A DNA stretch of 64,000 bases, taken from assembly GCA_034231615.1 (NCBI GenBank), contig CM067322.1, forward strand, positions 102,819,587 through 102,883,586, read 5' to 3'. Source of the stretch: Meghimatium bilineatum (taxonomy: Eukaryota > Mollusca > Gastropoda > Stylommatophora > Philomycidae). Of the stretch, positions 42,001 through 48,764 are shown piece by piece. The notes below the pieces were generated by a model. The model searched no databases, had not been told where the DNA came from, and was given only the letters and a program-made list of their open reading frames with translations. Position numbers and translations under genes: made by a program. Each line of letters begins with the position of its first letter. Position 1 is the first letter of the stretch.

Positions 42001-45000
42001 ACATTCATTTCTGAATGGCCCAGATTCATGTTCCTCTAAATGTATTCTTGTGTATGTGTGTGGATTTGATGAAGGTTTTGGAAACTACAATATATGTACA
42101 ACTATTAAGGCAATATTTAGGGGTCTTTCTGGGTCCATAGTCACTGTGGTACAAAACAAGAAATAGAAAACATGGTTTAATATATACAAGAAACAACACA
42201 GCAGATATAGACATTACAATCAAACAAAAGAAGAATATTCACAGTTCCAGGTTATGAGTACTTACGTAGAATACAGGTTTTTAGAAAGTTCCACTTGAAT
42301 CTTCTATGTAAGTACTATTATTGTTACATTTCATGCAGTATTACCTTATATTGATTGTCAGGTTATGAGTATACAGTGTAATGTTCCCCAGCACGTTTCA
42401 GCAATAAGCCCAACCCTGTAGCTGCACAGCAAGGAGGAAATTGTGGTCTAGATGCAATATCGTCAGCAAAGAAATTGAACCAAGGAAGTCTGAGACATGC
42501 TCTGCACCTCCCACCACAGAGCTAAGTTGCATGTCCTGATAATCAAGAGCCATCTTCACATCAAATGTTGGCTATAACTGATCACCAACATCCCGTTTCT
42601 TGCTTAAAGTTGCAACTGATGAAATTCAAACATCACGAGAAATGCAGTTAAATTCTCTCCTAATAAATCTTCCCATACTGCAGAGCTTGATCTTGATTTT
42701 CTACTCTATAACACACGTTTCACCATCTTTGTCCAACATTAACATCATGTATCTCAGCAGATATATCACACATTTCATTAAAATGTTGTGTGTGTGTGAA
42801 CTGAAAATGGTATATGAATTAATGTTTTCATTAAATTGCATTTATTAGTTTCAATTTTCGCTTATTTGGGATGTAGATTAAAAGTCAACTTATCACCACT
42901 TATCTCACATATAAAAATTAGGGAGTTCACAATCAATTATATGACATTATTTACACATGATTTATTTATCATACATTTGATCATATTTGGTGTAATGTCT
43001 GAAGAGGTAAAATTTCTTATTTCAAGACACAGTAATTAGAATGTCGACAAAGATCCAAGGATTTCATTCGTTAATAAAAACTGGACATGATGCACAAATA
43101 TTAAGAATAAATTTATTGGGTCTAACCAAAAATAACATTGTATAACATTGTATGCATAAAATGGCATTACATAAGTGTCAACTTATTGTTTCACAAATTC
43201 ATATCTTTAAAAATGTATTTACATGTTTTAATAAAAACATCCGTATTTAGCAACAACAAAAAAAAACCCAAATTTGTATTAACTTTCACATTTTTTTTTA
43301 ATAACCAATAAAAATTAAGTATTGTTGAAGATTAGTGACTGTACCTGCTGTGAACATCTTCCCAGCACCAGACAAGATGACAACTCTACAATCTGGATCT
43401 ATAGCCAGCTTGTTGAAGCAATCAATCATTTCTCTATGAGATGAAAACAATGAAATCACATGTTAATGTACCGCAGCTGTTATTGTTAAATTACATGTTA
43501 ACATAGCTTTGATTGAGTGCATAACTTGAGTTGTATCCCATTAAAACAACTTGGTCCGGACTGAATACAGATGCATGTAGTAACAGAAATTTGTTATGTA
43601 TAGTATAAACAAAAAAGAATCAATATAATTGGGGATTTTATATAGTGTTGTTACATAGGGAAATTTGTTATAAAAGGATGATCTATAGAGGGATTCCAAT
43701 GTACAAGCAACAGTAAGACACTTTATTATATACATCTTCAATCACTCTAGCTAAGGCTGATGTGGGAAATCTTTGAGGGTAGGATTGAACTATTTTCATA
43801 TGGTATGGGGGTCACTATGGATGTTTGGCCATCTCATGAGAATGGAATCAACTCGACCAGCCTTTCATGTATACAACATGAGAAGCCAGGCTACAAGGCA
43901 CAAGGAAGACAAAGAACTAAATGGGTGGAGACAATGAAAGAAATTTTAAAGAGATAGGGCTAACCAAGACCCAAAGACAGACGGCTCCAACTTCCCCTCA
44001 CAAAGCTTAACAGTACAAGTGTAAACGACAATAGATAGATAGATATATGGGGCCAAAATGCTTTTTATTTTTAGTCCTTTGGAGCTTCAAGTAGTGTTTC
44101 AGCCCTGGTCCAGTGTATATAGTAATATAGTACTTTTATTTTAGCCTGATTATCCAGATATACATGGCCTGGCGGGTCTGCAGGCAGTATTTTTCTCACC
44201 ACTGCTCTAAGGGGTTCACTTGATTATTTTCAAAAAACAGTCAAGCTGTTAGCATTTCTAATGAACATGGTCTGCAATGTTGCTGGTAATGTAATCTTGA
44301 GGTGTGATGCAGATAAAGGGGTTTATTCCATCCCAGAATTCCAGCCATGGGTTATCAGCAAGCTTCCCCACAACAAAGATCTTGGGGTGGTGTAGTCAAC
44401 CCCACATCCAAACTTTCACTGCCTTGTCTTAGTCAGAGATATTAACCTTTAGGACCCTATGGGCGCAACATTGCACAATAGAAGTGTGTAAGATAGTAAT
44501 ATATCTCTGTCAATAGAAGTGTGGAAGAGAGTAATATATCCCTGTCAATAGAAGTGTAGAAGATAGTAATATATCCTTGTCAATAGAAGTTTGGAAGATA
44601 GTAATATATCCTTGTCAATAAAGATGTTGGAGGAGAGTAATATATCTCTGTCAACAGAAGTGTGGAAGAGAGTAATATATCCTTGTAAATAGAGACGTGG
44701 AAGAGAGTAATATATCCTTGCAATAGAGATGTGGAAGAGAGTAATATATCCTTGTCAATAGAAGTGTGGAAGAGAGTAATATATCCTTGTCAATAGAGAC
44801 GTGGAAGAGAGTAATATATCCCTGTAAATAGAAGTGTTCCATATTAATGTATGGCTCAGAAACATGGACACTAAATAAACAATTAGAAGACAAAATTGAT
44901 GCCTTTGAGATGTGGGTATATAGAAGAATAGGGAGAACATCATGGAAAGAGAAGAAAACAAATAAAGAGGTGCTAAAAACACTTAATATGAAGAAAGAAC

Positions 45001-46095
45001 TACTAAGAGAAATAAAGATCAGGCAAATAAAATACTTTGGACACATTAAAAGACATGACACCCTATTGAAGACCTTACTTGAGGGTAAAGTCAAAGGGAA
45101 GCGAGCAAGAGGTAGGCAGAGATACAAGTGGGAGAGTAACATTACACGATGGACAGGTTACAGTCTAGCAGAGTGCACCACCAAGACAAGAGACAGGAGA
45201 TATTAGAGATACGTTGCAGCCAACCTTCGTTGCGGAGACGGCACTTGATGATGATGATGAAATAGAAGTGTGGAAGAGAGTTCTTTAGAGCTACATAACA
45301 CAGATTATAACATATGTATGTAGTCTTGGACAATAAATAAACAGGATACTGCTGAAGACGGACGTGTAGGCCATTGACGCAAATAAAGTTGCGACAGAAT
45401 GCATTGCCATTCTATGGACTACATCATGTTGGAAATTCTATCAGTGGAAAATTAGAGACAATGGTTATAGACATATGGTTCTATAAATAGAGGTAATGGT
45501 AATTTGAGCTATGAGTTAGTCATGCAATCTTTATGACTTCCATGGCAAATGACACAGTTAATATTTTTGTCTTCTCCTTTTCAAGTCATGACAATTCTCA
45601 GAAGAAGCACAGATTTGATAAGAAACCTCCTACTCAGAGAGGGGGTCTACGTGGGCATCGTCCACCATCTTGTATACAGGCATATGATGGCAACTTGGGA
45701 AATGAGATTAAACTAAGACTCGAGATGGCGATGGTTGTTATGGCAAGGTAGAATATGATATGGTAACATCAGTATTACAGTAAAGATCAATCTACTCAGA
45801 TCGCTAGTGCTATGACATACACATGCATGTGTATGGGTCTCTACATGCACATAAACATGCATGTGTGCATAACCAAGGCATGTGCACACATGCTATGAAA
45901 TTTCCTTCACATATGTTCAATAGTATACTTACACCCAAAAATCTGTGTTCATTGCATTCCTTTTATCTGGACGGTTCAGCTCTACATTTTTAACAAACTC
46001 TGCAGGAGATGTTATGCTCAGAGTTTTATAAGTGTAGTCTGTTGTTGCACTCATTGTCCTTGTCAGTAATGTCAATTTGTGTTGTTGACTTCCTC
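27082..46095 (-). CDS. ECH1: Delta(3,5)-delta(2,4)-dienoyl-CoA isomerase, 7 exons, 5' incomplete
   Basis: ECH1 is a crotonase-fold enzyme that shifts 3,5-dienoyl-CoA to 2,4-dienoyl-CoA in beta-oxidation of unsaturated fatty acids, in mitochondria and peroxisomes. Exons, 5' to 3': 46095-45933, 43433-43345, 41878-41754, 38404-38291, 34418-34276, 28637-28487, 27177-27082. Every junction is GT-AG and every phase matches, giving about 293 residues. Key parts: [12 protein letters not shown] (exon 1), [11 protein letters not shown] (exon 2), [19 protein letters not shown] (exon 4), [16 protein letters not shown] (exon 5), [11 protein letters not shown] (exon 6). The rat catalytic acids Asp176, Glu196 and Asp204 correspond to D in GGGID, the first E of exon 5 and D in LAAD; all are kept. 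The protein ends FSKL, a PTS1 peroxisomal signal. Exon 1 opens at an acceptor (ATTACAG|GA) in phase 1, so an upstream exon with the start codon and targeting peptide is missing from my model. An in-frame ATG at 46054-46052 is an alternative start. Confidence 0.95.
27255..27525 (-). repeat. Interspersed repeat R1, second copy
   Basis: Reverse complement of 1250-1500, within ECH1 intron 6. Class unknown. Confidence 0.6.
27605..27857 (-). mobile_element. SINE-A copy
   Basis: Family landmarks CTCAGATTAGCAGTATGTAG-like start, GACCCTCTATGAGATA and GCTATTCTTTGCTCCCCTTT. Lies in ECH1 intron 6. Confidence 0.78.
28000..28460. repeat. Minisatellite, 21-bp unit, split by a LINE fragment
   Basis: Units ACACAAATACATAGAG(T/G)AA(C/A) run from about 28005 to 28147 and resume from 28373 to 28460 after a LINE piece. 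It lies immediately 3' of ECH1 exon 6 (28487) in intron 6. Confidence 0.88.
28148..28372 (+). mobile_element. LINE-G 3' fragment inside a minisatellite
   Basis: Matches 45035-45258: HIKRHDTL-like, basic [11 protein letters not shown]-like, WTGY and LRCGDS motifs in broken frame, ending in a short (GATGAT) tail. 5'-truncated at about 28150. Confidence 0.75.
28765..29159 (-). mobile_element. LINE C-terminal fragment
   Basis: Minus-strand reading gives [12 protein letters not shown]-like text and an upstream WTQNV-type stretch in broken frames. It abuts the TTAA element that starts at 29160. Confidence 0.5.
29160..29840. mobile_element. TTAA piggyBac-type nonautonomous element (T2)
   Basis: Left end TTAACCTTAGGCATGCTGTG then TTTACATTT; right end AAATGTAAACACAGCATGCT then AAAAGTAA. 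Inverted ends are about 27 bp long; the right TTAA has decayed to GTAA. Same family as 2641-3344. No transposase frame. Confidence 0.65.
29838..30190. repeat. Minisatellite, 28-bp unit, about 12.5 copies
   Basis: Nearly perfect units GATGGTAACTTAGTAACTGA plus AATTTGAA, with one unit carrying TTGGTAAC. High identity suggests recent expansion. Confidence 0.95.
30469..30612 (-). mobile_element. SINE-B copy
   Basis: Tail TTCTTCTTCAGCATTC, palindrome AGGACCATGGTCCT intact, and CAGCAGGATGTAGTCCAGAG. The head is shortened. Confidence 0.85.
30615..31010. other. Unassigned stretch upstream of the RAG1-like ORF
   Basis: AT-rich, no ORF or repeat recognised. It may contain the left end of the element that carries the RAG1-like ORF, but I see no inverted termini. 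Confidence 0.3.
31012..31368. repeat. 159-bp direct duplication
   Basis: Segments 31012-31170 and 31210-31368 are both 159 bp and differ at only a few positions. Each ends with GTAGCATTAACGCTAC, a short inverted repeat. The pair stands 170 bp upstream of the RAG1-like ORF and could be subterminal or promoter repeats of its element. Confidence 0.85.
31536..32105 (+). CDS. RAG1 N-terminus-like zinc-binding protein (N-RAG-TP-like)
   Basis: 189 codons from ATG at 31536. Cys/His pairs: C16-x2-C19 (DLCRIC), C38, H61, C66-x2-C69 (TLCVKC), C111-x2-C114 (ECSVC), then a basic patch KRKR at 127-130. In vertebrate RAG1 the N-terminal region has the same order: LCRIC, a segment with a (D/L)I-x-FKID-like helix (here [11 protein letters not shown]), FCHNCW, a Trp-x-His/Pro stretch (here IWMDFNPN) and C-x2-C followed by basic residues. 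Related proteins are known from molluscan transposons (N-RAG-TP of Aplysia). After the stop at 32105 another plus frame is open to about 32425 and is rich in Thr, Pro and Ser, so a one-base shift may truncate a longer protein. No RAG1 catalytic core is visible. An acceptor-like TTTCAAAACAG ends just before the ATG. The identification is by pattern, not by search. Confidence 0.6.
   Translation: MDHCSSLHMRFLNDLCRICVGRTLSKKDKRMQKKPRSCSLYQSDLASIYGIHIMDNSETKHSTTLCVKCVMRNHKLKINKDSKSLARAKLIATNSALIWMDFNPNLTVLECSVCSYHQSMNCGSIKRKRVFDNSDNDHDVSVSVLFPATETEEDILMSVTARLSPQLTNSNNKQSNKFNSTHSSPLSSI
32595..32905 (+). mobile_element. LINE-G 3' fragment
   Basis: Matches 44965-45258: [15 protein letters not shown]-like start, the YFGHIKR motif, a basic stretch broken by a stop, and WTGYSLAEC. 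Ends in GATGATG. Confidence 0.75.
33386..33943 (+). mobile_element. LINE-RH2 fragment, split by another LINE
   Basis: First part reads [19 protein letters not shown], the C-terminal RNase H motif (compare FVPGHVGVRGNERADQLAS at 55815-56216). After an insert at 33531-33727 it continues with an EFGIxPRTSRTG-like stretch and LWVCPEC. It is decayed. Confidence 0.6.
33531..33727 (-). mobile_element. Nested LINE tail insertion (LINE-RH1-like)
   Basis: Minus strand reads a C-terminal HPDS[19 protein letters not shown] motif and ends, at the left, in a (GAA)n tail (TTCTTCTTCTTC). GAATATTT on the left and GAACATTT on the right could be a diverged target duplication. Confidence 0.55.
33946..34227 (-). 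mobile_element. SINE-B with internal tandem expansion (4 units)
   Basis: The segment CTCAAACTCCCGCTGGATCT followed by CTCTTGTAGCAGGACAA occurs four times before the rest of the element (about 40-bp unit). It ends 48 bp from ECH1 exon 5. Confidence 0.88.
34665..34735 (-). repeat. tRNA-like segment, probably SINE-derived
   Basis: In minus orientation a perfect B box GGTTCAAATCC follows an A-box-like TGACTCAGGTAGCGAGG by about 35 bases. A cloverleaf is not evident, so I call it tRNA-derived. Located in ECH1 intron 4. Confidence 0.4.
34988..35227. repeat. (ACTGT)n microsatellite and 24-bp minisatellite
   Basis: A TGTAC-type pentanucleotide run at about 34990-35030, then five copies of a 24-bp unit (AGACCCTATAGTCTACACCA plus ACCC) at 35107-35227. 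Both in ECH1 intron 4. Confidence 0.85.
35282..35690 (+). mobile_element. LINE RNase H tail fragment split by SINE-B
   Basis: Reads a [14 protein letters not shown]-like zinc-knuckle tail, is interrupted at 35412-35573, and continues [17 protein letters not shown] to about 35690. Confidence 0.6.
35412..35573 (-). mobile_element. SINE-B, full length (162 bp)
   Basis: Perfect 10-bp target duplication GGACTGAGCT (35402-35411 and 35574-35583). The exact length agrees with 20589-20750, so 162 bp is the family unit. Confidence 0.92.
35930..36300 (-). mobile_element. LINE-G 3' fragment
   Basis: Minus strand reads [17 protein letters not shown] near its 3' end with an (ATC/GAT) tail and FEMW-like text upstream. 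A short 18-bp triplication (CACATCTCAACCACATC) lies at its 5' side. Confidence 0.65.
36336..36720 (-). mobile_element. LINE RNase H tail fragment with 29-bp triplication
   Basis: Minus strand reads [13 protein letters not shown]-x-QNCP, the zinc-knuckle tail of an RNase H LINE. Its left side merges with three 29-bp units (GACTTTCCAGTTGGTCACAC) at 36340-36428. Confidence 0.55.
36776..37100. repeat. Short tandem repeats, two arrays
   Basis: Two copies of a 36-bp unit (CACACCTTATAACTGTTGTT) at 36778-36847, and about four copies of a 31-bp unit (GTCAGTTCTGGGAAGGTCAA) at 36988-37095. Confidence 0.8.
37165..37735. repeat. Minisatellite, 34-bp unit, about 17 copies
   Basis: Units ATTACATGAAGAGAGTCTGG plus GTATAATACAG(GAG/GTA). 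Variant units (CTGGCTATAAT, CAGGTA) recur as a block, indicating multi-unit duplication. In ECH1 intron 4. Confidence 0.95.
38015..38090 (+). repeat. tRNA-like segment, probably SINE-derived
   Basis: Perfect B box GGTTCAATTCC at about 38068 following a TGGTCAAGCACGG A-box-like stretch. No intact cloverleaf seen. Confidence 0.35.
38631..39045 (-). mobile_element. SINE-B with internal tandem expansion (about 6 units)
   Basis: Unit of about 52-57 bp: TTCCTACTAGATTTCCAGCA, GGATGTAGTCCAGAGATCCC, TCTTGAAGCAGGATG. The copies share parts of the palindrome region and are followed by one normal SINE-B head at the right. Confidence 0.88.
39350..39583 (+). mobile_element. LINE RNase H tail fragment
   Basis: Reads [13 protein letters not shown] and then a C-terminal basic stretch, a stop and an (ATC)n tail at 39560-39581. 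Confidence 0.6.
39600..41165 (+). mobile_element. LINE-F copy, decayed, endonuclease to C-terminus
   Basis: The start reads [19 protein letters not shown]-like text, the end of an APE-type endonuclease. The RT core follows in broken frames ([24 protein letters not shown]). The C-terminal region is open at 40571-40945 ([16 protein letters not shown]) and 40959-41150 ([18 protein letters not shown]). A five-fold 70-bp tandem repeat replaces much of the RT palm around the YADD box. Tail is (GAT)n. Confidence 0.78.
40068..40430. repeat. 70-bp tandem repeat inside a LINE, 5 copies
   Basis: Copies start at about 40089, 40159, 40229, 40299 and 40369 (exact 70-bp steps; core GGCTGCAGATTCCAGAAATT). 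The unit comes from the LINE itself: it holds the sequence leading to the YADDTVL region. Confidence 0.9.
41236..41385. repeat. Interspersed repeat R2 with hammerhead-like motif
   Basis: Shares CTCACTGCA, CTGAAATCCAACAG, GGTAATG and an (AC)n run followed by ATCGACGTTTCAAC with 59592-59720. Confidence 0.55.
41388..41600 (-). mobile_element. LINE C-terminal fragment
   Basis: Minus strand reads [15 protein letters not shown], then [15 protein letters not shown] and MWFYRR, the typical region after a LINE RT core. Located in ECH1 intron 3, close to exon 3 (41754). Confidence 0.65.
42240..43340. other. ECH1 intron 2, no further feature
   Basis: AT-rich, no confident element or ORF. Confidence 0.4.
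43526..43706. mobile_element. Pogo/Tigger-like MITE, uninterrupted copy
   Basis: About 180 bp, ends GTATCCCATTAAAACAACTT and (inverted) TTGGAATCCCTCTATA. It aligns with the two halves at 11860-11919 and 12700-12757. It sits about 100 bp upstream of ECH1 exon 2 in intron 1. Confidence 0.55.
43745..44048 (+). mobile_element. LINE C-terminal fragment with (GATA)n tail
   Basis: Reads [17 protein letters not shown], a basic LINE C-terminal motif, and ends in a GATAGATAGATA tail. Confidence 0.6.
44475..45290. repeat. Minisatellite, about 37-bp unit, split by a LINE-G copy
   Basis: About ten units of GAGTAATATATCCTTGTCAA plus TAGAAGTGTGGAAGA at 44475-44838, resuming for less than one unit after 45262. 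Confidence 0.9.
44839..45261 (+). mobile_element. LINE-G, 5'-truncated copy inserted in a minisatellite
   Basis: Open from about 44847 to 45206: [71 protein letters not shown]; tail (GAT)n. AAATAGAAGTGT stands on both sides (target duplication, though the minisatellite unit contains the same text). The best-preserved LINE-G end in the window. Confidence 0.82.
45353..45465 (+). mobile_element. SINE-B, partial
   Basis: Head GAAGACGGACGTGTAGGCC-like and GCATTGCCATTCTATGGACT; the 3' half is degraded. Confidence 0.65.
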
Positions 46096-46135
46096 CTGTA
46101 ATTACAATAAACATTCTTAACACACTACCAAACTC

Positions 46136-46632
46136 AGATGTGTCTGGCAATTCATGTAAATAAAACAGTGATACAATGATGAACGGCCATGCTCAGATGT
46201 GTCTGGTAACTCACACAAATAAAACAGTGGTACCATGTATTTGTGTTCTACATCCTACTGGAAATCTAGTAGGTCCATCATCCTGTTACATGAAAGATCA
46301 TGCTGGAAAAATAGTAGGTCAATCATCCGGTTACATGAGAGATCCTGCTGGAAATCTAGTAGGTCCATCATCCTGTTACATGAAAGATCATGCTGGAAAA
46401 ATAGTAGGTCAATCATCCGGTTACATGAGAGATCCTGCTGGAAATCTAGTAGGTCCATCATCCTGTTACATGAAAGATCATGCTGGCAAAATAGTAGGTC
46501 AATCATCCGGTTATATGAGAGATCCTGCTGGAAATCTAGTAGGTCCATCATCCTGTTACATGAAAGATCATGCTGGAAAAATAGTAGGTCAATCATCCTG
46601 TTACATGAGAGATCCTGCAGGAGTTTGAGAAT
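46136..46632 (+). mobile_element. SINE-B with 90-bp higher-order expansion
   Basis: The head occurs about twice, then a 90-bp unit (two related 45-bp halves: GGAAATCTAGTAGGTCCATC and GGAAAAATAGTAGGTCAATC) is repeated four times, ending in the normal GATCCTGCAGGAGTTTGAGA tail. It begins 41 bp upstream of ECH1 exon 1. Long frames on both strands here are due to the multiple-of-three unit. Confidence 0.88.
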
Positions 46633-46667
46633 AACAACTAAAATAGAAAACTATTTTGTAGAATGTC

Positions 46668-47428
46668 TGTATTTATTCTCAAACTCTTGCAGATTAGCAG
46701 GATATAGCCTGGAGAATGGAATGTGTTGTTTCATGGTTTACAGATTTGCTGCGATATCTACACTTTTCGGCAAGACACATCCAACTTTAGCATAGTTCCT
46801 GGGTCACTTTGACCCTATACAGAATGGGACAGCTATCTACACTCCATAACTTTTTTAAGGTAAAGGTGGGTACTAAGGCAGCAACCTGACATCGGGGATG
46901 AAGATAGCTCTTCAAGTACTAAGCCACAGCAACTATTAGGTCATAACTATTCTAATCATATAACTCCTGTGACATGATGATGATGTTCCTCCGGCGCAAG
47001 AGAAGATGAGCATGGCATAAAAAAAACAATAAAAATGTGAAGTTGAAAAAAAAAAAAAAAACATAAATCATTTGTGATTGTCTAATTTGGTTTGGGTTTG
47101 TGAGTTTGTAGATGCCTGATGAGTCCGACTCATGTCGGGAAAGTTCTATTGCAGTGCATGCAGGAGGTCGGGGTAGGAGAGTTTTCGGATTTGTCTTTGC
47201 GCTTCCATCGCTTGAAAATTGTGTGCAGTGCTCTCTCTTTTTCAATTTTAGTGATGCCAGCAGTAACCTGAGTGTGCCAAGCTGAACGATCAAGGGCTGT
47301 AGTCTCCCAGGAGCTACGATCGATGCTGCAGTGCTGGAGAGAATTCTTTAGGCACTCTTATGACATGTATGAAATGTAAACAGTGTTGCTATTCTCTGCT
47401 TCCCTTTTGGTCCGGCAAAACACAGGTG
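46668..47428 (-). mobile_element. SINE-A split by an insert of about 500 bp
   Basis: The 3' two-thirds (46668-46855) and the 5' head (47360-47428, ACAGTGTTGCTATTCTCTGC) are separated by foreign sequence that includes a LINE C-terminus. Precise insert ends are not clear. Confidence 0.65.
47120..47350 (-). mobile_element. LINE C-terminus with C2H2-type end
   Basis: Minus strand reads TAGITKIEKERALHTIFKRW, then CMHCNRTFPTR with LIRHLQTH across a frame change: the C-terminal zinc finger tail seen in some LINE polyproteins. It shares this layout with 51469-52300. Confidence 0.65.
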
Positions 47429-47509
47429 ATTTTGTAGAACAAAATATTAGACAACTAATACAAATGTTAACTTCCTTTTATTATAGCTATATAAAAAGAC
47501 GAAATGGGA

Positions 47510-47622
47510 TCTTCTTCTTCTTCAGCATTCATTCTCAAACTCCTGGATTTCTCTTGTAGAAGGACAATGATCCTACAAGATTTCCAGCAGAACATAGTCC
47601 AGAGAATGGAAATGCCCTGCTT
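47510..47622 (-). mobile_element. SINE-B, partial
   Basis: Tail and body (CTCAAACTCCTGGATTTCTC, GGACAATGATCCTACAAGAT, CAGCAGAACATAGTCCAGAG); head missing. Confidence 0.78.
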
Positions 47623-47693
47623 TATGACAAGTCTGCTTACCCTGAACAAATAATATAATAACATTAATGAACACTTGACATATGTTTTTATTG

Positions 47694-47995
47694 TTATGTG
47701 ACATATTCTTTCCATAACGTTGCATTCCTTATAAATCTCTTCGATTTTAAGCAAGTTGTCCTGCCTCCTTCAGCGACATACATGCATTCTTGGATATCTC
47801 TTATCCACCGACATCTTGGGTGACCTGTGTCTCTGCTGCCTTCTATTGCTCCCTGCAGCAATACTCTCTTTCCATATCACAATATCTCTTTACATGACCA
47901 AAAAAACATAACTTTCTTATCAATATGATGTTTAGAAGCCAGCATTCGTGGACATTGATTTTGTTTAGCACCTCTTTGCTCGACTTCCTTTCTGT
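47694..47995 (-). mobile_element. LINE-F 3' end
   Basis: Minus strand reads ECWLLN, FFGHVKRY, a basic RCRW stretch and LWKEYVT with stop, matching 49600-49892. Confidence 0.7.
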
Positions 47996-48238
47996 CTATG
48001 GTATTCGCAGGACTCTTCTACAGCACAAAAGTTATTGTCTTTTACATAGTTTTGTTTATTGTTCATGCCTCACATCATATAGTCCTGACATATGAAATAT
48101 TTAACATATAGGTCTATATATTTCAGGAAATTACCCAGTAACTATTACTGTAAGTTGTGTAAGTTGATAAGTTATTTTTATAAATTACTATGTATGAGCA
48201 ATGGCAAATAAAATAATGTAATTATTATGTATTAGTAC

Positions 48239-48514
48239 GCCCGTGTGTTGTTGGGGCTCGAAAGGGGAGCAAAGAATAGCAACACTGTTTACCTTCCATG
48301 CATGTCATACGAGGCGACTAAAGGAGGTTATGGGATGGAGTTGGCTATCCCATCCCATATAGGGTCAGTGACCCAAAGCCATGCTGAAGTCGGATGTGTC
48401 AGGCCAAAAGGCGCAGATATCGCAGCAATGCAGTAAACCATGACACAACGCATTCCGTTCTCCGGACTACATCCTGCTGATCTGCAGGAGTTTGAGAATG
48501 AACGCAGAAGAATA
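48239..48514 (+). mobile_element. SINE-A, full length (276 bp)
   Basis: 9-bp target duplication TATTAGTAC (48230-48238 and 48515-48523). Identical length to 12387-12662. Best plus-strand reference copy: head GCCCGTGTGTTGTTGGGGCT, tail GAGAATGAACGCAGAAGAA. Confidence 0.93.
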
Positions 48515-48764
48515 TATTAGTACCATGCACAGTGGCATAGGCATCATGCTTCTCCATAACTCTCCATATCTTGTGATATCAATAAGTTCAGTTTGTGACT
48601 ATTTTTTTGTGCCACAGTGACAATCTATCCAGAAATTTGTCACTTTGTCTTCTATCTTTGTCCCATAATCTTTCCCGTGGTTACTAAATGTTATATCAAG
48701 CGAGGGGAAAACCAGTAAAGAGATACAAAATAGATGCAACAACACATACCAGATCCAAGGACAG

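Noticed and set aside
46176-46795. ORFs of 150 and 186 codons over the SINE-B array
   Set aside because: Their frames are the 90-bp SINE-derived repeat read in several phases; no protein family is matched.
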